This document shows positions 34,719-46,179 of a DNA stretch of 64,000 bases, piece by piece. Origin of the DNA: Siniperca chuatsi (taxonomy: Eukaryota; Chordata; Actinopteri; Centrarchiformes; Sinipercidae); assembly GCF_020085105.1 (NCBI RefSeq), contig NC_058061.1, positions 2,516,284-2,580,283 on the forward strand, in the 5' to 3' direction. Made by a program: the position numbers and the translations under genes. Below the pieces are notes generated by a model. The model saw nothing but the letters and a program-made list of their open reading frames with translations, searched no databases and had not been told where the DNA came from. Each line of letters starts with the position of its first letter. Position 1 is the first letter of the stretch.

Positions 34719-37540
34719 ATTAAACAAATTGTCAATATTTGTGTGTTTGAAAAATAGAGTGCACCCAGTAATATGTGTAAAATATGGACTGCTGAATATG
34801 TCTGAAAATGGGTGCGCAGTAGGAAATGCAGCAGTGAAATAGTGGTATGCAATGAGGAATGATTAAAGAATGAATTAAACAAATCAATGAACCATTACAG
34901 CACTTCTAGTGAGGAACGCAAATGATGTGAAATTATGTGCTGTTTAAAGTGGAGGGTTTGTGATTTTCTACTTGGAAAAAATATCCACCTAATGAAAACC
35001 AGTGTTAGCTTCCTAAGACCTTAAAGGTGCAGAAGTTTTTCTACAGAAGACAAACCTACTGGGAAATATGAAAGATATATAAAGACCTTCCCATGACCTG
35101 GGCATTTCTGTGGAATAAATACTTGGAATAGTTTCCAGTGTTTAGATAGTTGCTGATCCCTGTGATGTAGTAACATAGGCATCTATGTATTTAACGGAAA
35201 GAAATTTACTCAGGCCAGTAAGTTTATTAATAATTGAAGCAGTTTTCACTACGTAAACTCACTATTACAGCTATATTGGCCATAACTGCCATTCTTAATC
35301 CCACCCACAAAACAGCTTTCAACGAGCACAACACTAGACAAATGTGAATTGCAGAAAAAATAGTTTTTCCCCCTGAGATCTGCATCACCAATGGGAATAA
35401 TAATAACTTGGACAACAAGTTGGTAAACTGTAATCTGTCACAAGCTAATGATCACAATCCTTCCCTAAATTTACCCTAAAACAAGGTGTAATATATGGGT
35501 TATGAATGAGTTTGCTGATACTTTCCCACACCCAAGCCCTTAAAAGTGAGGGAAACAACTCCTCAGAGGAGGTTTTGATTGATAAATTATTGTTTGTTTT
35601 AAACTTTTATGTATGGAATTTGGAACCCAACCAATGGGTAAGTGCAATGGAATAATTCATTGCCTGATTTGTGCAAAAGCAGAAGGACTCTAACTTTGCT
35701 TACAGCCTCCTTGGTGGAGAAGCATTAAATAGAAGGACAAAAACAAACTATGTGACTAGGAAGGAGGAAAAAAGCGAATAAACAAAGTGAACAAAGACAG
35801 TAAACAAAAGAATAAACAACCACATAACTGCTATCGCTACTCTCTGAATGTGATTTTTAGCCTACAAATAACTTTGAATGTCCTGAAGCCGTAGAGAGAA
35901 TCGTGATTCAGCACCGGCAGGGACCACTATCCATCATGTTAAAGGAGAGGATGGTGGAGCAGTAGTGGAGGAGAGAAGAAGAAACAGCTGTCTTGAGCTG
36001 TGAAAAAGGAATCCACGCAATAAAAAGAGATGCCAGGCAAGACTGTTGAAATCTTTTGTATGCTGTTCGATCTCTTTCTGTTTTTCACAGCTGTGTGCCT
36101 CGCAGACTGTCCATCTATTGTCCTCCTGTTCTCACTTTCATAGTCTAGTCCTGCCTGCTTGCTTCTCTCCTTCAGTGTGTGCTTCTGTCTATATCAGAAA
36201 ATGTGTTTCAAGAAAGCTTCCTATACAAGATGTTCTGTCTGATTTGAGCAGAATTCCACAAATCGAGCCAGATTTCAGAGAACAAACAGAAAGAACACCA
36301 GTTTAGGGTTCGTCTGTTTCTTGTGCTTTTGAATTTTCTTAAACAGTGCATACCTTATGTAATGACTTGTTTTTCATTATTGGAATAGACTTTCTCCATT
36401 TTTTCAAACAAACAGTAGAAGTGAAATTAGCTATCAAGTCTAACTTCTTATTGAGAAAAGTATCAACTTTTTATTTCTCGAGTTTTCACTTCCATACACA
36501 GAGTCTGCATGAAGCCATCATCCAGTGGCCATTAAGAGAAGTGCAGTTTAAGAACCCAGCTTTGGCGGCCATCTGTGGTGGTTACGGCTTGGTAGCAAAC
36601 AAGTACTTCAGCCGTTTTATGTTAGTGAAATACTTTTTTCTGCTGTATGTCATCAAAAGTTTTGCATGGTTCATAGATATAATTTTTTTTTGCCCTCAAT
36701 AACTTCCAGAGCAAAGAAGTGAAAGCACAGCAATGAATTAATTTGTCATTATAAAAGGATGGTGAACGATATAACCACTTTCTACATAATTTACAGCATA
36801 CCTATTTTTTCTTATGTCATGTAATTCATGTGGAAAACAAGAAACCTCTATGTACATTTATGCATATTACTGTCTAATATCAAAAGCAGAGGTTTAAGTT
36901 GTTCTTCCTCTTCATGTAATCTCTTGGCCAACATTACCCACACAATCAATCTCAGCAACATAATATATTACAGGATTTTACTCATTTACCAAAGATCTCC
37001 CCAAAGGTAATAAAACTAACTTTTTATATTGAAAATAAGTTGCACTTGCTTTTGTGCCAGACATTAATTTATTAAAGTTACTTGTCTCAATTTTTAATTA
37101 TCTTTGGTGGAAGAAAGAAATGAAATGAAGTTATTCACTGGAAAGAATCATCCTTCCTAATGTCTATCATACCCTTTTGAGCAGGAAGAAAAACTGCTAA
37201 GAGTAACTGCACAGACGCACTCCCCTCCCTGCCCACTTACAACCATCTAACATACTGTCGTGACTGTAGAATTAAATTAATTTCATTATGCAGGCTGCTG
37301 TTGTTAGATAAGGAAAGAGGGAGTAGCACTGACTGCACACCCTGGTATTAGAGCACAATACAAAATGTGTTACAGGCTTGGTTAAGCTGCTGGGTGTATT
37401 AACCAGGAAAGATGGACACACTTGTATCCAATACATTTTTAACTATTATAACTATTATAAAAAAAAATAAAATGTGTTAATTTATATTTTCACATCTCTT
37501 GAAGAAGCAAGTGCACCAAAGACAGAGTTCATAATGACAT
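34719..37540. other. Intergenic, no gene seen
   Basis: AT-rich DNA. Reading frames up to about 120 codons (for example 36346-36702) have no domain, repeat or splice structure that supports them. Confidence 0.5.
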
Positions 37541-37930
37541 TTATACATTTGGAAGACGCTTTTCTCCAAAGGGACATACAAATGAGGAACAATCCAAGCC
37601 TTTCAGAATAAGTGCCTCAACACCCCACACAGTTCCATGGTTGACGATCAGACATGCTGCTGCATTTTGGACCATCTACAGAGGTTTTACTGTGCATGCT
37701 GGCAGCTCTGCCAGAAGGGCAGAGAGATGACCAGTGCCTGTATAAGGAGTTAAGCAGCATACTCAGTTACAGTAGATAAAGACCTGATCTTTCTGTTATA
37801 TAGTACGAAGGTGTAACATGCTCAGTGAAAATTAGTTGGTCATCAATCATGATGCCTTGATTTCTTGGAGAGCCAGGCTGAGCTGGATGGTTTTTTGTAC
37901 AAGGATTGACTGGAATCCTGCTTCCTTCTT
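37541..37930. repeat. Dispersed teleost repeat fragment
   Basis: CATTTATACATTTGGAAGACGC and the following GCATTTTGGACCATCTACAG block belong to a repeat I recognise as frequent in percomorph genomes. The boundaries and class are uncertain. Confidence 0.4.
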
Positions 37931-38229
37931 TTTATTATTATTATCACATAATAGTGCTGACCGATAAATCGTATTTTCATCGTTATCGCGATATGAACAT
38001 GCACAATAAAAACATTGCAAAGGACAGCCTGAAACGTGATAAATAAGAAAAATCATTAAATTCAGGGATGGGTCTGTAAACCCGGTATTAAATGGGCCTT
38101 GGGGCTCAGACCATAGTATTTATTATCACGCTGCAGCCTCTGCCCTGCTCTCTGTGTTGGACTGAGCTCCTCAACATACACACATGCACAACGGCCAGCA
38201 GAGCCGCGGTGGAGACAGTGAAGTAAAGA

Positions 38230-39487
38230 TAACTCGAAGATTACTCGAGCTCAGGACAACTACGCTTGTTACTATAAGTGCAATAAAAAGCCAATACACC
38301 TGTTCAACAAGCATATCCTGAATGCCAAGAGGAGGGCCTTTACCGATGGTAACAGGGAGGAGGTGAGGGCAATCCAGGCCGTCCTGAAGGTGAAGATCAG
38401 GGAGGCCAAGGAGAAGTACAGGAGGAAACTGGAGCGGAAACTCCAGCAGAACAACATAAGAGAGGTCTGGAGCGGCATTAAGAGCATCACTGGCTTCAGA
38501 CCGACTGGCAGCAGAGGAGCTGAAGGCAGCTTGGACAGGGCCAACGAACTTAATCTGTTCTTTAACAGATTCGACACACCGGCTCCTGCTCATCCCCCCT
38601 CTAACTCTGCTGCTGTCGGCCCTCAAGCTCCTCTGAGTACTCTGCTCCCCCCTCCCCATCAGGCTAATGGCCCTCTTCACACTAATGACCCCCCCTCCCC
38701 TGCCTGTAACCTCTGCTGCGTGCCTGACTGCTGACCAGGTGAAAGGACAGCTAATGAAACTCCACTCAAACAAGGCTGCAGGCCCTGATGGAGTTAGCAC
38801 TGGGGTGCTAAAAGCCTGTGCCCCCCAGCTATGTGGAGTCCTTCAACATATCGTCAACCTGAGCCCGAGTCTTCAAAGGGTCCCTGTTCTGTGGAAGACA
38901 TCTTGCCTCATTCCTGTGCCGAAGCGCCGCATCCCAGTGGCTGCAAGGACTACAGACCGGTGGCACTGACCTCCCACATATTGAAGACCCTGGAGAGACT
39001 GGTGCTGGAACAGCTGCGGCCCATGGTCAGACCCCTCCTGGACCCCCTTCAGTTCACCTACCAGCCCCGACTGGGAGTTGAGGATGCCATCATCGTCCTG
39101 CTGAACCGCATCCACACCCACCTGGACAAGCTGGCAAGCACGGTGAGGATCATGTTTTTTGACTTCTCCAGTGCTTTCAACACCATCCGGCCAGCCCTGC
39201 TGGGTGAGAAGCTGGCAGTGATGCAGGTGGATGCCCCCCTCGTGTCCTGGATTGTGGACTACCTGGCTGGCAGACCACAGCATGTGCGCCTGCAGCACTG
39301 TGTGTCGGGCAGCATGGTCAGCAACACTGGGGCCCCTCAGGGGACTGTCCTCTCTCCCAAAGTCCAAGGAGCTGGTTGTAGACCTACGAAGGGCCAAGGC
39401 ACCAGTGACCCCAGTTTCCATCCAGGGGGTCAGTGTGGACATTGTAGAGGATTACAAGTACCTGGGAGTACACATGGACAATAAGTG
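38230..39487 (+). mobile_element. L2/CR1-like LINE RT fragment 1
   Basis: Plus-strand remnant of a non-LTR retrotransposon ORF2. In order it reads REAKEKYRRKLERKLQQNN, then, after a frameshift, NKAAGPDGVS and LQRVPVLWKTSCLIPVPK, then, in another frame, KDYRPVALTSHILKTLERLV, MFFDFSSAFNTI (RT motif A) and GAPQGTVLSP (motif B). It then jumps straight to KELVVDLRRAKAPVTP and EDYKYLGVHMDNK. The segment with the catalytic FADD box is deleted at about 39358. It carries several frameshifts and is inactive. Confidence 0.85.
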
Positions 39488-39499
39488 AAGCTATGGAGC

Positions 39500-41068
39500 T
39501 TGGAATGTACTGACTTACAAACCTAAGCCCCCCCCGCTCCGTTAAAGACTTGCAAATGGCCAACCAACTGAATGAGTTCTATTGTTGCTTTGAGACAATG
39601 GGACAGTCCTGACACCATCCCCAGTGACTCCATCCACCAACTCCACCTGAGCAGGGGCCTGGGCCTCTCCCAGAGGCTCCCCCCTCCCCTACTGCAACAA
39701 CGACTCTTTCCATCCTGGAGAGGGGCATCAACAGACTGTTCAGGAGGCAGAACCCCCGCAAAGCAGCTGGGTCAGACTCTGTATCCCCATCTACCCTGAA
39801 GCACTGTGCTGATCAGCTGTCTCCAGTGTTCAGAGACATCTTAACACGTCTGGAGACGTGCCATGTGCCAGCCTGCTTCAAATCCTCTGCCATCATCCCC
39901 ATCCCCAAAACACCAAGGACCACAGGACTTAATGACTACAGACTCGTCGCCCTGACCTCTGCGGTAATGAAGTCTTTTGAGCGCCTTGTGTTGTCCCACC
40001 TCAAAGCCATCACAGACCCACTCCTTGACCCCCTGCAGTTCACCTACAGAGCCAACAGGTCTGTAGACGATGCAGTAAGCATGGCCCTCCACTTCATCCT
40101 CCAGCACCTGGACTCCTCAGGAACTTACGCCAGGATCCTGTTTGTGGATTTTAGCTCCACCTACAACACTATGGGACAAGCTCTCCCAGCTGAGTGTGAC
40201 TGGGGAAACAAGTTTCTGACTCCTGGAACATCAGCAGCAGTTCCCACAAAAGGCTGCGTTCTTTCCCTTCTGTTCTCCCTGTACACCAACAGCTGCACCT
40301 CCAGTCACCAGTTGTCAAGCTCCTGAAGTTTGATCAACCTGGAGCTCAACGCTGTTAAGATAGTGGAGATGATTGTGGATTACAGGAAGAACTCAGCCCC
40401 ACCTACCCCCATCACCTTGTGTGACTCCCCTGTTGACACTGTGGAGTCCTTCCGCTTCCTGGGCACCATCATCACTTACTCACCAAGAAAGCCCAGCAGA
40501 GGATGTACTTCTTGCAGCAGACAATAATGGTGCACTTCTACACCGCCATCATTGAGTCCATCCTCACCTCCTCCATCACCATCTGGTACGCTGCTGCCAC
40601 TGCCAAGCACAAGGGCAGACTGCAGTGTATCATCCGCTCTGCCGAGAAGGTGACTGGCTGCATTCTACCTTCCCTCGAGGACCTGTATGCCTCCAGGACC
40701 CTGAGGAGAGCAGGAAAGATTGTGCCTGACCCCTCCCACTCTGGACACAAACTGTTTCAGACATTCCCCTCCGGCAGGAGGCTGGGGTCCATCAGGACCA
40801 ACAACTTTCTTTCCATCTGCAGCTGGCCTCATCAGTAAGGCCCGGGACCCCCACTGACACTTATACCCACCCATTTTCTTAAAATATATTGTAATATTCT
40901 TTAATATCTTAGTCAATTTTATATTTTATATTTATGATTCTTGACCCGCAATACTTGTTTTATCCTTCTTTATATTTCTACTATATTTATTGTTTGTGCA
41001 CCAAAATGCCAAAGCAAATTCCTTGTATGTGCATACCCATTTGGCAATAAAGCTGATTCTGATTCTGA
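39500..41068 (+). mobile_element. L2/CR1-like LINE RT fragment 2 with 3' end
   Basis: A second, different LINE copy immediately downstream and in the same orientation: NPRKAAGSDSVSP, KTPRTTGLNDYRLVALTS, ILFVDFSSTYNT (motif A) and CVLSLLFSLYTN (motif B). The sequence then passes from LLKF directly to LELNAVKIVEMIVDYRK, so the aspartate pair of the RT is missing, and it continues to TGCILPSLEDLY. The 3' end TTGGCAATAAAGCTGATTCTGATTCTG at 41041-41068 is the typical tail of teleost L2-type elements. It has frameshifts and stops and is dead. Confidence 0.85.
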
Positions 41069-41499
41069 AAGAGTTTGATTTGAAGTTCAGTCAAGCTCAA
41101 AGCCTCAGGTAAGAGTCAGGTCTGAGTTGTCAGCTGCAGACTTCGGTCGATGAGGAGCAGACAGCAGGTCAATATAATTCATTATCAAGTTTACTGAACC
41201 AAACTCTCTATCTGCCAACATGGGTCTGTCATAATGGACACATGTTCCACGTTGATTGGATGAACAAACAAATGTTTTAGTCAACTTAAATATTGGGAAA
41301 TAATCACTTACATACCAACATATGTTTCAGGACCAATACATGCAGGGCAGTCCATAATTATTTAGACACTGCGGTGATGTCTCTGTACTCCAGCTCATTG
41401 AATTCGAAATGAAACAATGACTATGAGGTTACGATGCTAAATCTAAGCTTTAATTTGAGTGTGTGTTGACAATTGATTCACTTCGGTCTCCAAAATAAT

Positions 41500-41870
41500 T
41501 TTGAGTGTTAGCACTCCTCCTAAATAACACTGCCTGTACTTGCCTACTGTGCTGCGAATGGCTGAGGCTGCTCCTTCATCCAGGACTTGGTCAAATCATA
41601 CACCTAAGCCCGTCTACTACGTTCTGCTACTGCCAATCAGCTTGCTACTCCCTCACTACGAGGGGGGCCCAGTTACCGCTCAACAAAATCATGACTGTCT
41701 GTGTTCCTGGCTCCACAATGGTGGAATGAGCTCCGCATTCATATCAGGACAGCAGAAACAAAACACATTCCGTCGCTTAAAACTCATGATGAAGTTGATG
41801 TACTTGCATGATTTACACTTCCTGCTCTCCTACAGTGGAGACGCTTTTCTGCTTGCCCTCTGCTTTGCTT
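41500..41870 (+). mobile_element. Possible LINE 3' fragment
   Basis: The stretch around CACAATGGTGGAATGAGCTCC followed by TATCAGGACAGCAGAAAC resembles the C-terminal end of a teleost LINE ORF2 (a WNELP...IRTAE-like region), broken by frameshifts. Confidence 0.4.
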
Positions 41871-41949
41871 ACATTATTTTACTGACATCCTTGTTTTTTC
41901 TGCCAAAAGCTACCAGCAAAAACTATTTTTATTTTTATTTTATGCTTTG

Positions 41950-42082
41950 TAATAACAACCTTCATTTAAAAACTGCATTTTGTATTCACTTGTGATATCT
42001 TTGACTAAAATTTAAATTTGTTTGATGATCTTAAACATTTAAGTGTGACAAACATGCAAAAACACCTTTTCACACCACTGTA
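41950..42082 (-). mobile_element. Tc1-like terminal remnant
   Basis: Reverse complement of the family seen at 3863-4126 (ends CACACCACTG-TA, with GTGTGACAAACATGCAAAAA inside). It has an internal deletion removing the TTTGCCCCC block. No transposase. Confidence 0.65.
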
Positions 42083-42089
42083 GGTCTAT

Positions 42090-42960
42090 AGTTGGCTAAA
42101 ACCCCTGGATCAAGAGTGGGCTTTTTAAGAAGCGGTTTAATTACAGCTACTTTAAAGGATTGTTGTACATAGCCTGTTAATAAAGACAGATTGATCATAA
42201 CCACTAAAGAGGTGCCAACTAAGGGTAAAACTTTTTGCAGCCTAGTTGGAATGGGGTCTAAGAGACATGTTGATGGCTTAGATGAATTAATTGTTGAAGT
42301 CAGCTGAAGAAGGTCGATAGGAGCAAAAGCAGCCAAAACACACATTAGGTTCTAAAGCTGTTTCCAAGGTTCCTATGTTTGAAGATAAATCGGTACTGGT
42401 TGAGGACAGGACGTGATGAATTCTTTCTCTAATAGTTATAATTTTATCATTAAAGAAGCTCATGAAGTCGTTGCTACTGAGAGCTATAGGAATATATGGC
42501 TCAATAGAGCTGTGACTCTCTGTCAGCCTGGCTACAGTGCTGAAAAGAAACCTGGGGTTGTTCTTATTTTCTTCTATTAATGATGAGTAGTAAGCTGCTC
42601 TGGCATTACGGAGGGCCTTCCTATATTTTTTAAGACTATCTTGCCAGACTAAACGAGATTATTCCAGGTTGTTGGAACGCCATTTCATGTTTTCATGATG
42701 TTTGCTAAGTTAAAAAGAGTTGGTGATATTTAAAAAAAATCAGCAGCAAGGGCATTAGAGGAATCATCAACATGAATATTAAAATCACCACAAAGAACAA
42801 TTGTATCATAATTTAAAACAATACTGATAAAAACTCTGGGAGTTCCAGCAAGAAGGAGCCAGCTGGTTTAGGCGGGCGATAAATAATAGCAAATATGACC
42901 GGGAGGGGGCCACCGAGTTAAAACATGAGCACTGATTCTCACGTGTTTTTGTATGTGATT
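42090..42960 (-). mobile_element. LINE fragment a (endonuclease-RT linker region)
   Basis: Minus strand. It includes GDFNIHVDDSSNALAADF (end of an EEP endonuclease motif) near 42760-42830, a linker region, and an RT N-terminal part with INSSKPSTCLLDPIPTRL and KPLLKKPTLDP near 42110-42345. Stops and frameshifts are present. It is the same broad family as 46180-47590. Confidence 0.75.
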
Positions 42961-43399
42961 TCAAGATGGACATAATAAAGATATGAAAGTTTTATTAAAG
43001 TGTAAAAGAGCTGATGTCTGAAAATCTACCAAGCAGGAAGTTCTGTTTGTGGTTCAGTTTGTCTGTTAGCAGGATTACCTGACACACCTTACTTTGAAAA
43101 CTTGGGCCGTGAATCAAAGAACAAGTATTTTTAGTTTTTTTAGTTTTAGGCAGCCGTTCAGTTTCCCCCACAGATTCATCTTTAATCCACGATTAGCAGA
43201 ATGTTTCTTGTCAATAAGTCCCTCCTTCAGTTTTTATGTCTGCGGGCTGCTTTTTATCAACACTGTGATAAAACACTGTGGTTTGTGTGTTTCCAAACTA
43301 CACAAGTGCTTCAGCTGTCAGTCACCTGACTGTCTGTGGGGGAAATGAACGACTTGCAGGAACCAGGAGCGCCTGGAATAGCTCCTCCCACTTTTCAAC

Positions 43400-43530
43400 T
43401 ACAGACCAATGACAAAACAACCTGCTCCTGTGTGGGCGTGGCCTCTTGTCACCTTCAGAGGCCACGGAATGGAACCAGCTTTGATCCTTTGATCCTTTGA
43501 TCCTTTGATGCAGGATTCTAGAACCCTGCT
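43400..43530 (+). promoter_or_regulatory. Possible promoter of the coiled-coil ORF
   Basis: Upstream of 43822 there is ACCAATGA (CCAAT-like, near 43405), GTGTGGGCGTGGCC (GC-box-like, near 43431), three direct repeats of TTTGATCC (43482-43509), and TTCTAGAA at 43516-43523, which matches a two-unit heat-shock element. No TATA box is seen. This is motif matching only. Confidence 0.25.
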
Positions 43531-43608
43531 GTCTGTCTGAAGGCTGGAAGTTCACCTCAGAACCCAACAGAGCAACATTAACTCGCATCGACTTCACACA
43601 AGAAGGAT

Positions 43609-43815
43609 CTACTACAGAGACGGTCTACTGCAGACCACTACAGTCTACCGCAGACCACTACAGTCTATTACAGACCACTACAGTCCACTACAGTCTACTG
43701 CAGACCACTAAAGACTACTGCAGACCACTACAGTCTACCGCAGACCACTACAGTCTATTACAGACCACTACAGTCCACTACAGTCTACTGCAGACCACTA
43801 CAGTCTACTGCAGAC
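43609..43815. repeat. 20-bp tandem repeat in leader of coiled-coil ORF
   Basis: About ten units of CAGACCACTACAGTCTAC(T/C)G and variants, arranged as a longer period of about 90 bp that occurs twice. It ends seven bases before the ATG at 43822. Confidence 0.85.
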
Positions 43816-43821
43816 AGTGCC

Positions 43822-44916
43822 ATGGAAAGAACAACCAACCCAAGAAACGGGGTTAGATTTGCTGGCGCGTCTCCTTGCCGGGACTGTGTACTACAAGATC
43901 TTTTTCATGCTCAGCAGGTCATCTGTCACCTGAAAGGACAGATACACGGCTTGTTGCAGCAGAACAAGAAATTACTGGCTGAAAAGGCCAACAGCAATAA
44001 ATTGGAAATAAGCCACGAGACCATCTCAAATTATGAGTCCCAGATCTCCTCCCTCAAGAAAAGTCTCCAATTCCGGGTGGACCAGGTGAATTTCATCCAG
44101 CACAGGAGCCAGATGGAGTACGACAAGCTGGCAGCAAGATGGGCGGCAGAGAAACAAAAACTGTCAGAGCAGCTGCGGAGCAGAGAAGCTGAATTCCTCC
44201 AGGCCGAGAAAGCCTGGGAGGCCAAATACAACGCTCTGGAGGAGCAATTCAGGAAGCAGCTGGCCGAGAAAGACCAGAGCTGGGAAACCGGTGCGACACA
44301 GGTGGAGCAGAGCCCGGAAACCGGTGTGACACAGGTGGAGGAGGAGAAGAAAGATGTGGAGGAGCTCCGTCTGAATATGAAGGAGAAGAGAGGAGGTTTC
44401 TGGTCTCGCAAGACGTGGATGAAAACTGGAAATACAAAAGTGGAGGAAGAGAAAAGTAAAAAAGATGAGGAGGAGATGAAGAAGAAAGAAAAGGAGCAGA
44501 AGGAGGAGATGAAAAGGAAAGAAAAGGAGCAGAAGGAGGAGATGAAAAGGAGAGAAAAGGAGCAGAAGGAGGAGATGAAAAGGAAAGAAAAGGAGCAGGA
44601 GGAGGAGATGAAAAGGAGAGAAAAGGAGCAGAAGGAGGAGATGAAAAGGAGAGAAAAGGAGCAGGAGGAGGAGATGAAAAGGAGAGAAAAGGAGCAGAAG
44701 GAGGAGATGAAAAGGAAAGAAAAGGAGCAGAAGGAGGAGATGAAAAGGAGAGAAAAGGAGCAGGAGGAGGAGAACAAAAGGAAAGAAAAGGAGCAGAAGA
44801 AGATCAAAAGGAAAGAAAAGGAGCAGGAGGAGGAGATGAAAAGGAGAGAAAAGGAGCAGAAGAAGAAGAAAAAAGAAAAGGTTTCTGGCGTTGGGTATTC
44901 TCAGCTGGTGGAGTAG
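43822..44916 (+). CDS. Putative single-exon coiled-coil protein
   Basis: An uninterrupted ORF of 364 codons. The ATG sits in a good context (GCCATGG). Residues 1-30 include two cysteines (CRDC); residues 30-155 look like a heptad-type coiled coil (QVICHLKGQIHGLLQQNKKL, EKQKLSEQLRSREAEFLQAE). A linker has the near-duplicate pieces GATQVEQSPETGVTQVEEE. Residues 216-346 are twelve copies of an 11-residue unit like KEEMKRREKEQ, and the tail ends GVGYSQLVE. I do not recognise the protein; golgin- or trichohyalin-like low-complexity proteins in fish look similar. The non-repeat N-terminal half with sensible codons argues for a real gene. A lack of introns and a repeat-rich neighbourhood leave open that it is a retrocopy or is not expressed. 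Confidence 0.55.
   Translation: MERTTNPRNGVRFAGASPCRDCVLQDLFHAQQVICHLKGQIHGLLQQNKKLLAEKANSNKLEISHETISNYESQISSLKKSLQFRVDQVNFIQHRSQMEYDKLAARWAAEKQKLSEQLRSREAEFLQAEKAWEAKYNALEEQFRKQLAEKDQSWETGATQVEQSPETGVTQVEEEKKDVEELRLNMKEKRGGFWSRKTWMKTGNTKVEEEKSKKDEEEMKKKEKEQKEEMKRKEKEQKEEMKRREKEQKEEMKRKEKEQEEEMKRREKEQKEEMKRREKEQEEEMKRREKEQKEEMKRKEKEQKEEMKRREKEQEEENKRKEKEQKKIKRKEKEQEEEMKRREKEQKKKKKEKVSGVGYSQLVE
44467..44859. repeat. 33-bp coding minisatellite
   Basis: Twelve in-frame units (one shortened to 30 bp) encoding an E/K-rich 11-mer. Units differ mainly at AAG/GAG and AAA/AGA positions, giving alternating K and E at position 1 and K or R at position 7. Antisense Leu/Phe/Ser-rich frames over it are shadows. 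Confidence 0.9.
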
Positions 44917-44974
44917 GCTGCTGGGTGTTCGGCTCAGACCGGACAACAGTAGCTCCCCCCTCTCCACCACAGTT

Positions 44975-45150
44975 GAGTGCAGCACAGTGGCTCAGTGATT
45001 AGCGCTGCAGCCTCACAGAAACACCTCCACCTTGTTTCTGTGTGGAGTTTGTATGCTCCTCCCTGTGTCTGCGTGGGTTTTCTCCGGGTGCTCCGGTTTC
45101 CTCCCACAGTCCAAAGACATGCACGTTCGGCTCATTGGAAACTCACAATT
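44975..45150 (+). mobile_element. SINE-like dispersed repeat
   Basis: GCACAGTGGCTCAGTGATTAGC, then TGTGTGGAGTTTGTATGC, GTGGGTTTTCTCCGGG and CCTCCCACAGTCCAAAGACA: a ubiquitous teleost repeat with a tRNA-like head. This copy is 3'-truncated. Confidence 0.7.
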
Positions 45151-45335
45151 GGCCCCAAATACATAAAAAATCAAATGCAATCAAATAAACAATCAATCAA
45201 ATAAAAGTTCAATCATATTTCTGCATGCGTCTGCCTCTGAATGAAGATATACAGTATAAATACAACTGTATGACATTATGGTTGGTATAAAGTATAAGTA
45301 CCGGTGTCTGTCGTCAAATATTGTTTTTAAGTTTT

Positions 45336-45514
45336 AAACAACACTAAAGTCCTATTCGGACAGGATCAATGTAATGTGACGTAATAAAAGACGTCGTTCC
45401 ACATGGTGAATTACAGTTTAGGACTATTCTAAAGACAATTTCTTATATTTGTTATACATAACGAAGAAGAAGTAAATAAACTAAGTAGGTAAATTATGAC
45501 AGCAACACATCTTG
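45336..45514. repeat. Direct repeat, left copy
   Basis: AAACAACACTAAAG ... ACACATCTTG is repeated at 47806-47979 with a 5-bp indel and a couple of substitutions. The two copies flank 2.3 kb that includes LINE fragment b. Confidence 0.85.
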
Positions 45515-46179
45515 CAAATATCCTGCACAAACTAGCTGAATGACAATAACCAGTTCAGAGAAATACTTTGAGATGGATCGCAGGGTCAGGAACGTGAAAT
45601 CCATGAAAATCACTGAGGTCTGAAGTCCGCTCACGGCCCGGCAGCGTCGAGTTGACGTGATGGCGGTGAACACGTCACGGTACGTATGAGCGGAGTTGCT
45701 AATTAAAAAGTTGTTAGTTGTTTAATCTGTACACAAACACGGCGATTCAAATTATTTTGCTCAGACATTCGTCCAGCAGGAGTTTGTCACGTGTCAAAGG
45801 TCAAACTCTGGATTTGAACCTGCAGCGTCGGGCGAGCGTGGCCGGTGGATTCCCAGGTATCTCTGAGCGACTGCATGTTCCCACCTGCTCCGCCTCATCT
45901 TTACTGCTCTGCACCGGCTGTGGAAAACTACCGACCTCACTGACCCTCCAGACGCACACCTAAAGGAGCAGTTCAGGATTATTGAATTAACAGCCGCAGT
46001 GACAGCAGTCTGGTTACTAAATGTTTCAAAGCGGGCAGAAAATGAACAGCAGTTTTCTCTAGATACGTGTTCCTCGAGGACAAGTGTTCACCAGTGTTCA
46101 TGTTTTCATGATGTTTGCTTTAATTTGCGGGTTTGGGGGTTGTACCATGGAGCTAACCTTCTTTGTTTTATTACCTTCT

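Noticed and set aside
34453-34882. Poly-Asn and poly-Tyr ORFs
   Set aside because: Produced by the AAT/ATT microsatellite.
36346-36702. Plus-strand ORF of 118 codons
   Set aside because: Hydrophobic AT-rich frame with no homology I recognise and no splice or promoter context.
44031-44985. Two long minus-strand ORFs (258 and 273 codons)
   Set aside because: Leu/Phe/Ser-rich mirror frames of the GA-rich 33-bp repeat; the plus frame has the non-repeat coiled-coil half and a good start.
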